A stretch of DNA of 64,000 nt from Nocardia kruczakiae NBRC 101016 (GCF_001612965.1 NZ_BDBL01000015.1:1-64000), one strand, 5' to 3'; numbered from the stretch's first letter, positions 7,416-16,034 are shown. Numbers and translations: made by a program. The notes: generated from the letters alone by a model not told the origin.

Positions 7416-8837
7416 TCAGCTCGCCGCGGCGGCCCGGCGGCGCGCCAGCCGGTTCACCACCGGGTATCCGGCGCACACCAGGACCGCCCACACCAGGCCG
7501 ACCACGAGCGCGGTGCGGCCGCTGTCGGTCCAGAACAGCAACACCACGACCAGCCCGAGGAAGGCCAGCGCCAGCACCGAGCTGACGGGCGCCCCGGGCA
7601 GGCGGTAGTCGCTGGCCGGCAGCTCGCCGCGCCGCACGCGGACACGGTAGATCAGGTGGCAGACCAGGATCATGCCCCAGACGAAGATGATGCCGATGGT
7701 CGACACCGACGTGATGTAGTTGAACGCCTTGTCCGGTGAGACGAGGTTGACGATCACACCGATCACCATCATCGCCGCCGAGAGCACGATGCCCGCGAAC
7801 GGCACCCGGCGGTTGCTCAGACCACCGAGCGCGGCCGGAGCCTCGCCGCGCAGCGAGAGACTGCGCACCATGCGCCCGGTGGAGTAGATACCGGAGTTGC
7901 ACGACGACAGCGCCGCGGTCAGCAGCACGAAGTTGATGATCCCCGCGGCCCCCGGAATGCCGATCTGCTCGAACACCTCCACGAACGGGCTGCGCCCGGA
8001 GTGGAAGACCCGCCAGCTCGACACCGACATGATCACGATCAGCGCGCCGACGTAGAACAGCCCGATCCGCAGCGGCAGCGAGTTGATCGCCCGGCGCAGG
8101 GTGCGGCGCGGATCGGCGGCCTCGCCCGCGGTCACGCCGACGAGTTCGACGCCCACATAGGCGAAGAGCACGATCTGCAACGCCAGCAGCGCTTGACCGA
8201 ATCCGTTCGGGAAGACACCGCCGTCGGCCCACAGGTTGGTCACCGTCGGATCGGGCGCGTGACCGAAACCGAAGATCAGCACGCCGATACCGATGACGAT
8301 CATCGCGACGATCGCGGTCACCTTGATGGTGGAGAACCAGAATTCTCCCTCGCCGAACAGCTTCACCGAGATCAGGTTCGCGGCGAACAGCACGCCGAGC
8401 ACGACGAGCGCGGTCACCCATTCCGGGATCGCGAACCAGTACTTGATGTATTTGCCGGCGACGGTGATCTCGGCCATGCAGGTCGCCACCCAGACCGCCC
8501 AGTAGGTCCAGCCGGTGACGAAGCCGGCGAAGCGACCGAGAAATTCGTGCGCGTATTCACCGAAGCTGCCCGACACCGGCCGGTAGGTGAGCAACTCCCC
8601 CAGCGCGCGCATGATCACGAAGATCGCCAGGCCGGCGGCGAGGTAGCACAGGATCAGCGCCGGGCCGGCCTGTTCGATGGCCCCACCGGATCCGTAGAAC
8701 AGTCCCGTGCCGATGGCCCCGCCGATGGCGATCATCTGGATGGTTCGGGGGTTGAGGCCGCGCTGGTAGCCCTCTTCTTCACCCGCGGACGCGAGGGCGG
8801 GCGCGCCCGGCTCCTCGGGTTTCCGGTCGGTCGTCAT
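7416..8837 (-). CDS. amino-acid permease (APC superfamily)
   Basis: 473 aa with about twelve membrane spans. The APC signature is near the N-terminus: GLNPRTIQMIAIGGAIGTGL followed by FYGSG, then GELLTYRPVSGSFGEYA and GWTYWAVW. It imports an amino acid by proton or cation symport; the closest general type is the GabP/AnsP/ProY-like group, with substrate unresolved. ATG 8837 was taken as start. The frame continues to GTG 8882, but the preceding codons are not family-like. It is divergent from the MFS gene at 8944 and shares the intergenic dyads there. Confidence 0.85.
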   Translation of the reverse strand: MTTDRKPEEPGAPALASAGEEEGYQRGLNPRTIQMIAIGGAIGTGLFYGSGGAIEQAGPALILCYLAAGLAIFVIMRALGELLTYRPVSGSFGEYAHEFLGRFAGFVTGWTYWAVWVATCMAEITVAGKYIKYWFAIPEWVTALVVLGVLFAANLISVKLFGEGEFWFSTIKVTAIVAMIVIGIGVLIFGFGHAPDPTVTNLWADGGVFPNGFGQALLALQIVLFAYVGVELVGVTAGEAADPRRTLRRAINSLPLRIGLFYVGALIVIMSVSSWRVFHSGRSPFVEVFEQIGIPGAAGIINFVLLTAALSSCNSGIYSTGRMVRSLSLRGEAPAALGGLSNRRVPFAGIVLSAAMMVIGVIVNLVSPDKAFNYITSVSTIGIIFVWGMILVCHLIYRVRVRRGELPASDYRLPGAPVSSVLALAFLGLVVVLLFWTDSGRTALVVGLVWAVLVCAGYPVVNRLARRRAAAAS

Positions 8838-8889
8838 ATCGCAGCACCGTACCGGGTCGGGGCCGGTACGCGACCGGTGCAACCGTGCA

Positions 8890-8955
8890 GTGAACTAGTT
8901 CACAGTCCTTGTCACCGAATAGTTGTGAGCGCACAATCATTGTGTGCCTACAACT
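8890..8955 (+). promoter_or_regulatory. leaderless promoter embedded in MarR-type operator
   Basis: TTGTCA (8909-8914) and CACAAT (8932-8937) are spaced 17 bp apart, predicting a transcript that begins at the GTG start codon 8944. A 35-bp dyad, AGTTGT(8921)...ACAACT(8955) with an inner CACAAT-C-ATTGTG, matches at 14 of 17 positions and covers the -10 and start codon. Upstream lies a separate perfect 14-bp palindrome, GTGAACTAGTTCAC (8890-8903). The large dyad is the likely site of the MarR protein encoded at 10310. Confidence 0.7.
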
Positions 8956-10317
8956 ATTTCCGGGCTGACGCCACGCCACAAGACGATCGTGCTGGTCACC
9001 TGCTGTCTGAGCCTGCTGATCTCGTCGATGGACGCGACCATCGTCAATGTCGCGATTCCGACCATCCGCGGCGATATGAACGCGCCGCTGTCGCGGCTGC
9101 AGTGGATCGTCGACGTCTACACCCTCACCCTGGCGAGCCTGCTGATGCTGTCCGGCGCGACCGCCGACCGCTTCGGACGCAAGCGCATGTTCCGGATCGG
9201 GCTGAGCATCTTCGCCCTCGGCTCGCTGCTGTGCAGCCTCGCACCCGATATCGACATGCTGATCGGGGCACGTTTCATCCAGGCCATCGGCGGTTCGATG
9301 CTCAATCCGATCGCGATGTCGATCATCACCACGGTCTTCACCGGCCGCGTCGAACGGGCTCGTGCGGTGGGTGTCTGGGGCGCGGTCGTCGGTATCTCCA
9401 CCGCGATCGGCCCGATGGTCGGCGGCGTGCTGATCGACGCGCTGGGCTGGCAGTCGGTGTTCTGGATCAATCTGCCGATCTGCGCCGTCGCGCTGGTGCT
9501 GACCACGATCTACGTCCCGGAATCGAAGTCGCGGACGGCACGCGGCATCGATCCGCTCGGCCAGGTGCTGGCGGTCGTGGTGATGTTCACGCTGGTTTTC
9601 GGGCTGATCGAACATCGCCCGGAGATCTTCGGCATCACGGCCGTGGCGCTGGCGGGATTCCTCTACGCCGAACGACGGCATCGCTCACCGTTCATCGATC
9701 TGCGGTTCTTCCGCAGCGTGCCGTTCGCGGCGGCCACCGTGACCGCGATCTGCGCGTTCGCCGGACTGGGTGCCTTCCTCTTCAGCGCTTCGCTGTATCT
9801 GCAAGGCGTACGGCATTATTCGGCTGTGCACACGGGACTTCTCTACCTGCCGATGGCGCTGGCGATGCTGATCTGCTCGCCGCTGTCGGGCCGGCTGGTC
9901 GGCCGCTTCGGCACCCGGCCCTCGCTGGTCACCGCCGGAATTCTGATGACGACGGCCGCCGCGCTGCTGACGACGCTGCGGCCCGATACCCCGATCTGGC
10001 AGTTGGTGGTGATGTTCGCGATCTTCGGCGCCGGTTTCGGCACGGTGAACCCGCCGATCACCACGGCGGCGGTCAGCGGGATGCCGATGGATCGGGCGGG
10101 CGCGGCCTCGGCGGTCGCCTCGACCAGTCGCCAGATCGGCGTCAGCGTCGGCGTCGCCCTGTGCGGGCTGCTGGCCGGCGCGGGATTGTGGTGGGTGGTG
10201 GCCGCCCTCGCGGCGGGCGTCGTGGTGCTCGGCATCGCCGCCAACACCGGATGGGCACTGCGCTCGCGCGACCGGATCGCTCCGCTGCTCGAACACAAGG
10301 AGCCCGTTCATGTCTGA
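8944..10317 (+). CDS. MFS drug-type exporter (DHA2/EmrB-QacA family)
   Basis: 457 aa. Motif A is clear as LLMLSGATADRFGRKRMFRIG split across helices 2-3 (about residues 59-79). SMDATIVNVAIP in helix 1 (about 29-40) is the DHA2 hallmark, and GWQSVFWINLPI follows near 177. It should export hydrophobic compounds using the proton gradient. The start is GTG 8944, probably leaderless. The last codons overlap the MarR gene by 8 bp, so pump and regulator are co-transcribed and presumably induced together when a ligand releases MarR. Confidence 0.88.
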   Translation: MPTTISGLTPRHKTIVLVTCCLSLLISSMDATIVNVAIPTIRGDMNAPLSRLQWIVDVYTLTLASLLMLSGATADRFGRKRMFRIGLSIFALGSLLCSLAPDIDMLIGARFIQAIGGSMLNPIAMSIITTVFTGRVERARAVGVWGAVVGISTAIGPMVGGVLIDALGWQSVFWINLPICAVALVLTTIYVPESKSRTARGIDPLGQVLAVVVMFTLVFGLIEHRPEIFGITAVALAGFLYAERRHRSPFIDLRFFRSVPFAAATVTAICAFAGLGAFLFSASLYLQGVRHYSAVHTGLLYLPMALAMLICSPLSGRLVGRFGTRPSLVTAGILMTTAAALLTTLRPDTPIWQLVVMFAIFGAGFGTVNPPITTAAVSGMPMDRAGAASAVASTSRQIGVSVGVALCGLLAGAGLWWVVAALAAGVVVLGIAANTGWALRSRDRIAPLLEHKEPVHV

Positions 10318-10729
10318 CGGCCCGCTCGCCCCGAGCCCGGACGAGGTCTGGCGCGTGCTGACCGACGTGGTCAAGGACACCCGCGACACCTGGAAGCGCG
10401 CGGTGGTGGATCGAACGGGTATGCCGTTCAGCAGGTTTCGAGTACTGCGACGGCTGGCGCCCGGCCCGCTGCCACTCAAGGAACTCGCCCGGGTGGCCAC
10501 CATGGACGCGCCGGCCACTACCGTGGTGGTCAACGATCTCGAGGCCCGCGGTCTGGTTTCGCGCGACACCGCCGCGGACGATCGGCGGCGCAAGCTGGTG
10601 ACGATCACCGATGCCGGGCGGGAGGTGCTCGCCCAGGCGATGGCCACTCCCGATCCGCCGCCGCCCGCCCTCACCGCGCTGTCGCCCGAGCAGTTGCGCA
10701 CGCTGCACGATCTGTTGCGCCTGCTCTAG
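10310..10729 (+). CDS. MarR-family transcriptional regulator
   Basis: 139 aa. Winged-helix MarR core: SRFRVLRRLAPGPLPLKELA, then MDAPATTVVVNDLEARGLVS and the wing DRRRKLVTITDAGREVL (about residues 90-106). It overlaps the MFS gene by 8 bp. It is expected to repress the pump operon, including itself, through the 35-bp dyad at 8921-8955. The inducer is unknown. ATG 10310 is preceded by AAGGAG inside the MFS coding end. Confidence 0.88.
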   Translation: MSDGPLAPSPDEVWRVLTDVVKDTRDTWKRAVVDRTGMPFSRFRVLRRLAPGPLPLKELARVATMDAPATTVVVNDLEARGLVSRDTAADDRRRKLVTITDAGREVLAQAMATPDPPPPALTALSPEQLRTLHDLLRLL

Positions 10730-10738
10730 GCTCGGGTC

Positions 10739-11224
10739 GTGGCCGAAGAGACAACACCGGAGTGGGCGCCCGGCCTGTCGTCGGGTTTCGAACTGGGCAC
10801 CGACGGCCCCCGGGTGATCATGGTCGGCATCGACGGATCGGATGCCTCCTGGCGCGCGACCGCCTATGCCGCGGGACTGGCCCGGCGCCAGAACTCCCTG
10901 CTGGCAATGGTTTACGTGCAGCCCTGGATGGCCATGGCCGGCGCCTACGGCGTCGACGTCCAGGGCGCGACCGCGGAGATGGCCGAGGATCTGGCCCGGG
11001 AGGTGCGCGAGCACGCGGAGAAGGTCAAGGACGTCTACCGCACCCGCTGGAAGTTCATCACCCGCCGCGGCGATCCGTTCACCGTGCTGGCCCAGGCCGC
11101 CGACGAATTGAAGGCCGACGGCGTCGTGGTCGGCGCGTCCGAGAAGGCCGGGCATCGAATTATCGGCTCGGTCGCGGTGCGTCTGGTGAAAGCGGGGCGC
11201 TGGCCGGTTACTGTCGTGCCCTGA
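10739..11224 (+). CDS. universal stress protein (UspA family)
   Basis: 161 aa, a single Usp domain. VIMVGIDGSDAS (about 26-37) is the first strand with the ATP-binding Asp. The C-terminal GASEKAGHRIIGSVAVRLV matches the G-x2-G-x9-G(S/T) nucleotide loop, and WPVTVVP closes the fold. It probably binds ATP and acts in dormancy or stress. GTG 10739 begins 9 bp after the MarR stop. It could be read through from the pump operon. A 7-bp-stem hairpin at 11234-11257 may end it. Confidence 0.85.
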   Translation: MAEETTPEWAPGLSSGFELGTDGPRVIMVGIDGSDASWRATAYAAGLARRQNSLLAMVYVQPWMAMAGAYGVDVQGATAEMAEDLAREVREHAEKVKDVYRTRWKFITRRGDPFTVLAQAADELKADGVVVGASEKAGHRIIGSVAVRLVKAGRWPVTVVP

Positions 11225-11308
11225 GCTCCGTCGGCGTCCCGAGTGTGATTGGGACGCGGCATCGGGGGAACCCGCCGGAACGAGACCGTTGAGGAAAGGG
11301 TTTTCACT

Positions 11309-12388
11309 ATGTTGATTCGCCGCCTTGCCCGGCCGCTACTGGCATCGGTGTTCGTCGTCGACGGAGTCGACACTCTGATGCATCCCGAGCCACGGGCGCA
11401 GGCCGCCACCACCCTGGTATCCCATGGGGAACAGCGTCTGCCGGATTCGGTATCGGCCAAACTGCCCTCCGATCCGGCGAAAATAGTGCGGATCAATGCC
11501 ATCGTCCGAGTCGGCGCCGGAACCCTGCTGGCGCTGAACCGCGCGCCCCGGATCTCGTCGCTGGCGCTGGCGGTGACCGTCATCCCGGCCACCGTGACCG
11601 AGCAGGACTTCTGGAACGAATCGGATGCGCAGCAGCGCGCCGCCAAGCGTACGGCCTTCCTGAAGGACGTCGGCCTGCTCGGCGGCCTGCTCATCGCCGC
11701 CGCCGATACCGAGGGCAAGCCCTCGCTGGGCTGGCGGGGTCGCCGGGCCGCGCGCAAGGCCGCCGCCGCCCTCCCGTTCACCGCCACCACCGCCGACACG
11801 GTGCGCGATCGCCTGCAGCAGCAGGCCGTCCGGGGCCGGGAACTGGCCTCGGTGGCCGCCGACAAGGGCGCCGACCTGGCCTCGGTGGCGCAATCGCGGG
11901 GCGCAGAGCTGGCCTCGGTGGCCCAGTCTCGCGGCGGTGAACTCGCCGAGGCCGCTCGCGAGCACGGCACCGAATGGGCGGAACTGGCACGCAGCCGCGG
12001 CGCCGAATTGGCCGGCACCGCACTCGACCATCGCGGCGAATGGGCCGAGGTGGCCAAGCGGCGCGGCGCGGATCTGGCCGAAGCGGCACGCGAACACGGC
12101 GGTGAATGGGCCGGGCTGGCCAAGCGCAAGAGCGCCGAACTCGCCGACACCGCGGGTGATCACCGGGGCGAATGGGCCGAGCTCGCCAAGCACCGCGGCA
12201 CCGAATGGGCCGAAGCCGCCCGCGAACACGGTGGCGAATGGGCCGAGGTGGCCAAGCAACGCGGGTCGATCTTCGCGCGCCAGGCCCGCAAGCGCGCCGA
12301 GAAGGCCGCCGAGGCCGCGCGCGAGCGTGCGGAGAAGGCCGCGGACACCGCCCGCGAACGTCTGGCCGAAGCCCGAAACGGCAAGTGA
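11309..12388 (+). CDS. DoxX-like membrane protein with long 11-residue repeat tail
   Basis: 359 aa. Residues 1-150 look like a DoxX-family domain: RRLARPLLASVFVVDGVDTL, then NAIVRVGAGTLLALNRAPRI, with FLKDVGLLGGLLIAAADTEG as a later helix. Residues about 182-324 are thirteen tandem 11-residue units of the type AAREHGGEWAE/VAKxRGAELAx, then a Lys/Arg/Ala/Glu coiled tail to the end. ATG 11309 follows GAGGAAAGGG. DoxX domains are small membrane proteins. The repeat region should form a very long amphipathic helix, like other 11-mer repeat proteins that lie along lipid surfaces. Its role here is not known. Confidence 0.8.
   Translation: MLIRRLARPLLASVFVVDGVDTLMHPEPRAQAATTLVSHGEQRLPDSVSAKLPSDPAKIVRINAIVRVGAGTLLALNRAPRISSLALAVTVIPATVTEQDFWNESDAQQRAAKRTAFLKDVGLLGGLLIAAADTEGKPSLGWRGRRAARKAAAALPFTATTADTVRDRLQQQAVRGRELASVAADKGADLASVAQSRGAELASVAQSRGGELAEAAREHGTEWAELARSRGAELAGTALDHRGEWAEVAKRRGADLAEAAREHGGEWAGLAKRKSAELADTAGDHRGEWAELAKHRGTEWAEAAREHGGEWAEVAKQRGSIFARQARKRAEKAAEAARERAEKAADTARERLAEARNGK
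11852..12281 (+). repeat. 33-bp coding repeats (13 units of 11 residues)
   Basis: Thirteen in-frame units of 33 bp encode the helical repeat of the DoxX-like protein. Conserved positions are Gly at 6, Glu/Asp at 8, Trp or Leu at 9 and Ala at 10. Two-unit alternation (EHGGEWAE with KxRGAELA) suggests growth by 66-bp duplication. Copy number may vary between strains. Confidence 0.8.
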
Positions 12389-12395
12389 CACCGGA

Positions 12396-12431
12396 TTTCT
12401 CACCGGCGCCGGATCAGGCGCCGGTGAGAAA
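12396..12431. terminator. bidirectional terminator overlapping a stop codon
   Basis: Perfect 15-bp stem (12396-12410 with 12417-12431), 6-nt loop, TTT and AAA at the ends. It serves the DoxX-like gene and includes the last codons of the convergent hydrolase. Confidence 0.75.
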
Positions 12432-13247
12432 CGCCGTCATTTCCGCGGCCACGGCCTCGGGTTGATCCAGCATCGACAGGACGTAGGCGTCCTCGATTTC
12501 CACCAGCCGGCCCGCGGGCAGGAGTTCGGCGAGGCGGCGCCCGTGGTCGCGTGGCATCGGCGCGGCCGCCGGGGACCACAGCACCAGGGCGCGGCCGGGA
12601 AAGTTCCGCAGGGCTTCGGTATCGGCGATCAGTTGCGCGGCCGGTGGCAGCACCCGGCCGTATTTGCGCACGTCGCGGCCGATGTCCGGATGACGCAGGG
12701 CGGGTTCGGTCCAGCCGCGCATCAGTTCGTCGGGTACCGGATAGCGCGCCATCTGCCCGTAGATCAGCGACGAGCGGCGCAACAGCCCGATCCGCAACTG
12801 GCGCAGGACGATCGGTAACGCACCCGGGACGCGCAGCGCGAGCACGGCCAGCTTTCCGGGCAGTCCGGGCGGGAAGTTGTCGAAGGCCTCACACGGGAGC
12901 ACGATCAACTGCGCGACGCGTTTGTCCAGGCCGTAGGCGGTGAGGAACAGTCCGCCGCCCCAGTCCGAATGCACCAGGGTGACATCGCGAAGATCCAGCG
13001 CGTCGAGGAAGTCCGCGAGCACCACGTTCTGCCCGCGCATACTCAGGTCGGCGTCCGGCCGCATCGGTTCCGGATGTGCGCCGAGTGGCAGCACCGGCCG
13101 CACATAGCGAAAACCGCTGGGCAGCAACGGCATCACCCGATCCCACACCGTGTGGTCGATGAGCAGTCCATGCAGCAGCACGACCGGCGGCCCCTGCCCC
13201 TCCTCGACGTAGTGGATCGGCCCGGCGGGAACCTCGACGACCGGCAT
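12414..13247 (-). CDS. alpha/beta hydrolase, Asp-nucleophile type
   Basis: 277 aa. Oxyanion region PVVLLHGLLIDHTVW (about 21-35). The nucleophile elbow reads VHSDWGGG, placing Asp 95 where haloalkane dehalogenases and epoxide hydrolases have theirs. The C-terminal stretch EDAYVLSMLDQPE occupies the usual catalytic-His position but has no His, so activity is doubtful or uses another residue. ATG 13247 was chosen because GGAGGT lies 8 nt upstream. It is divergent from a TetR gene with a 32-bp palindrome between them, so it is probably that repressor's target. Confidence 0.82.
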   Translation of the reverse strand: MPVVEVPAGPIHYVEEGQGPPVVLLHGLLIDHTVWDRVMPLLPSGFRYVRPVLPLGAHPEPMRPDADLSMRGQNVVLADFLDALDLRDVTLVHSDWGGGLFLTAYGLDKRVAQLIVLPCEAFDNFPPGLPGKLAVLALRVPGALPIVLRQLRIGLLRRSSLIYGQMARYPVPDELMRGWTEPALRHPDIGRDVRKYGRVLPPAAQLIADTEALRNFPGRALVLWSPAAAPMPRDHGRRLAELLPAGRLVEIEDAYVLSMLDQPEAVAAEMTAFLTGA

Positions 13248-13305
13248 GCGCTGCCACCTCCGCATCGAAAACGTGCGGCCACGCCCGGAGAGACGTGTCC
13301 ACCTG

Positions 13306-13337
13306 CTAGAACATTCGCTCTAGAGCGTGTGTTCTAG
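13306..13337. promoter_or_regulatory. TetR operator palindrome
   Basis: A 32-bp palindrome identical at 28 positions to its complement: CTAGAACA at the left, GCTCTAGAGC in the middle, TGTTCTAG at the right. It sits between the hydrolase and TetR starts and ends 9 bp before the TetR ATG, so repression of both genes is likely. Confidence 0.75.
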
Positions 13338-13346
13338 TATGGGAGC

Positions 13347-13961
13347 ATGTCCGAGACCGTGTCAAGCCCGACCGCCGAGCGCATCGTCACCGCGACGGCG
13401 GAACTGATGCGCCGCCAGGGCTACGGCGCCACCAGCGTCAAACAGATCACCGCCGCCGCGCGGGCCCCGATCGGATCGCTGTATCACCATTTCCCGCAGG
13501 GCAAACAGCAGATCGCGGCCGCCGCGCTGCGCACCAGCGGCGCCGCCTACATCCAGCTGTTACCGCTGCTGATGGACCCGTATCCGGACCTGCGGGTGGC
13601 GGTGGTGGCCGCGTTCACCGCCGCCGCGGAACAGATCGAGCAGTCCGGCTGGATGAACATGTGCCCGGTCGGCACGGTCGCGGGCGAGATCGCCGACAGC
13701 GAACCGGCGTTGCGGGAGGTGACCGCCGAGGTGATGCAGTCGTGGATCGACCAGGGCAGCGCGTACTTCCGGACCCGCGGGCTGTCCGCGCCCGCGGCCC
13801 ACACCTTCGTGATCGCGGTTTTGGGCGCCCTGGAGGGTGCGTTCATTCTCAGCCGCACCCTGCGCTCGACCGGCCCGATCGAATCGGCCGGGCTGGCGAT
13901 GGCCGCCTATCTCGACACGCTCACCGAAACGCACTCCCCGGCAGCGATTTCCGAGGAATGA
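13347..13961 (+). CDS. TetR-family transcriptional regulator
   Basis: 204 aa. HTH region ERIVTATAELMRRQGYGAT, then VKQITAAARAPIGSLYHHFP with GKQQIAAAAL (residues 10-65). The C-terminal domain PVGTVAGEIADSEPALREVT is of the TetR_C type found in LmrA/YxaF-like repressors. ATG 13347 follows GGGAGC. It is expected to repress itself and the divergent hydrolase through the palindrome at 13306-13337. The stop lies 9 bp from the end of the convergent ceramidase. Confidence 0.88.
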   Translation: MSETVSSPTAERIVTATAELMRRQGYGATSVKQITAAARAPIGSLYHHFPQGKQQIAAAALRTSGAAYIQLLPLLMDPYPDLRVAVVAAFTAAAEQIEQSGWMNMCPVGTVAGEIADSEPALREVTAEVMQSWIDQGSAYFRTRGLSAPAAHTFVIAVLGALEGAFILSRTLRSTGPIESAGLAMAAYLDTLTETHSPAAISEE

Positions 13962-13970
13962 AGCAGGCGC

Positions 13971-16034
13971 TCAGCCCACGGTGAATTCGGCGGTGGTGCC
14001 GGTGAACGGGACGGTCGCCGCGCCGTCGCGGCGGTCGCCGCGGTATTCGATGCGATAGCGCCCCGGTTTCGCATCGGCGGGCACGGTCCAGTGGATGGCG
14101 ACGCGCGAGGCCTCCGGCTGGCCGGGCGGGCGTGACCAGTGCAGTTCGGTGCACCAGTCGTTGTCGTCGAATACCGCGCGCCATTGCTCACCCTCGGCGC
14201 GCTGTACCTCGAAATAGCTTCCGCCGGTGTGGAAATCGTTGGCGGGGTGGGCGCCGCAGAACTCGGCCGTCACCGTATCGCCGTGTCCGTAGCCGGGTTT
14301 CGGCGCGGTGATCACCTCACCGAACGCACGTCCGGTCATCGGCGCATCGGCCGGTACCGGCGGCAGCAGATTCGGCTGTATGCCCGCCGTCCAGTCCAGC
14401 GGGGCCGGGCCGCGGCCGAGATCGACGCGCGCGGCCACGGCGCGGGCCAGACGATCGAATTCCTGCACATAGGCGGGCAGCGTCCAGCGACCGTACAGCG
14501 TTTCCCCGCCCTCGTACTGCTGAGAGGCGTACTCCTCCGGCGTGGTCACATAGCCGCAGTAGCCGTTCGAATAGCCTTGCAACAGAACGTTTTCCAGCGG
14601 CACGGACAGTGCGTGCGCCACCACCCGCCGGATGCGCAACCCCGAGACCACCGTGTATTCCGCCGGACCCGAGGCCAGCACCAGATCGCCGATGCGCAGA
14701 ATCTGGATCGGCACCGTCAGCGGCACCCACGGGCGCGGCGGCAGCACACCCAGCGGCGCCACGATCAGTTTGGGCGCCTGCACATCTCGCATCCACTGCT
14801 CGATGGGGCCGTCCAGTCCGCCGAGCGCCGCGACGACCGGATCCGCATTGCCTTCCTGCAGGAACGACAGCTGGGTCTTCCAGTTGTCCTCCGAACTGGT
14901 CGCGGCGGCCGCGGCGCCCATCATGGGGGGCGCGGTGCGCGCCGGTTTGCCGTCGGGAGTGTAGGACCCGTCGATGGCGATGTCGGCCATGTTCAGATAG
15001 CGCAGTGCCGCATCGACTCCTCCGGTGCGCATCGGCCGCGCCGCATCGAAAGCCGCACGGCCCGCGCGGTATTGACGCTCGCCGATGAGAGAGCAGTTGA
15101 GCCGGTTGTCCTCGGTGGGCCCGGACGGATGCCACGGCGTGAGGCCGATGTTCGGCGTCATGTCGCCGGCGTTGGTCTGCGCGAACGCCGCCACGAAACC
15201 GGGCTTTCCGGCGCCCGGGCGCACACCCATCTCGTCGTGTTCCCAGCGATAGCTGGCATAGCCCTTGTTGTCGGCCGAGATCAGCGTATTGGCGTCGGTG
15301 AGCGAGGTTCCGTGCGTCGCGAACCAGGTGATCGCACCGATGTCGTTGCCGCCCTGCCGCAATCGCAGCACCGTCACCTGCGGATCGATCGCATTCGGGA
15401 AGGCGGCCTTGTCGTCCGGCGGGTTGAGGTCGAAGGCGACCCGGGAGCGGTTGGCCGAGGCGTCGTGCAGTTCGCCGTGGCCCAGCGACAGTGTGCCCGG
15501 GGCCAGATTCTCGTGCGCCGCGACCAGGGCCGCGACGATGCCGTCCACTTCGGCCTGATGGGAGTTGTTCTGAAAGCCGTATGCGGCAAGGGAGTACGCG
15601 TACTCGCGGGCGGTGCCGCCGCACGAATTGTGATTGTGGGTGGCGTTGAGGTTGACGTTGCGCTCGGTGTACAGCGCACCGAACCGCTGTGCCAGCCGCT
15701 GCATCACGGCCAGATGCACCGACTGGAACAGGCAGGCGATATCCGCGTTGACGAAGGCCACCCGCTCACCGCTGACCCGGTCGACCACGATGTAGGCGCG
15801 CGCCCAGGTGCGCATGAGCAGCCCGGTCGCGACCTGGTCGAGTTCGGAGTAGCCCATCATGCCCTGACCGGCGACCGCGCCCGTGACATCGGCGATGCCC
15901 GCGCCGACCAGATATCCCGCCTCGTCACCGGTGACCCGGATCGGTGCCGCCCCCGCGGAAGCGGTGGCCCCCATACCCGCGGCCACGGCCGCGGTCACGG
16001 TGCCGGCCAGCATCGATCGCCGGGTAAACGTCAC
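13971..16034 (-). CDS. neutral/alkaline ceramidase, secreted
   Basis: 687 aa. The start at GTG 16034 has AAGGAGCGATCA directly before it. The N-terminus TFTRRSMLAG with a hydrophobic stretch ending SAGAA is a Tat-like signal. The mature protein has the neutral ceramidase layout: VGAGIADVTG, MMGYSELDQ, the metal ligand region ATHNHNSCGG, FATHGTSL, then QTNAGDMTPN, ASGPAEYTV and NGYCGYVTTPEEY, with a small C-terminal beta domain. It would split ceramide into sphingosine and fatty acid outside the cell. The residue at the nucleophile position is Thr (GDMTPN) instead of the Ser usual in GDxSPN. It lies 111 bp downstream of a GH3 glucosidase on the same strand. Confidence 0.88.
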   Translation of the reverse strand: MTFTRRSMLAGTVTAAVAAGMGATASAGAAPIRVTGDEAGYLVGAGIADVTGAVAGQGMMGYSELDQVATGLLMRTWARAYIVVDRVSGERVAFVNADIACLFQSVHLAVMQRLAQRFGALYTERNVNLNATHNHNSCGGTAREYAYSLAAYGFQNNSHQAEVDGIVAALVAAHENLAPGTLSLGHGELHDASANRSRVAFDLNPPDDKAAFPNAIDPQVTVLRLRQGGNDIGAITWFATHGTSLTDANTLISADNKGYASYRWEHDEMGVRPGAGKPGFVAAFAQTNAGDMTPNIGLTPWHPSGPTEDNRLNCSLIGERQYRAGRAAFDAARPMRTGGVDAALRYLNMADIAIDGSYTPDGKPARTAPPMMGAAAAATSSEDNWKTQLSFLQEGNADPVVAALGGLDGPIEQWMRDVQAPKLIVAPLGVLPPRPWVPLTVPIQILRIGDLVLASGPAEYTVVSGLRIRRVVAHALSVPLENVLLQGYSNGYCGYVTTPEEYASQQYEGGETLYGRWTLPAYVQEFDRLARAVAARVDLGRGPAPLDWTAGIQPNLLPPVPADAPMTGRAFGEVITAPKPGYGHGDTVTAEFCGAHPANDFHTGGSYFEVQRAEGEQWRAVFDDNDWCTELHWSRPPGQPEASRVAIHWTVPADAKPGRYRIEYRGDRRDGAATVPFTGTTAEFTVG

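Noticed and set aside
8001..10361. Very long plus-strand open frame (about 786 codons)
   Set aside because: It runs antisense to the permease and out of frame through the MFS gene. Its translation is Arg/His/Asp-rich without motifs, a shadow caused by high GC.
11852..12281. Regular 33-bp repeats considered as a CRISPR array
   Set aside because: Units are contiguous with no unique spacers and stay in frame inside a coding gene.
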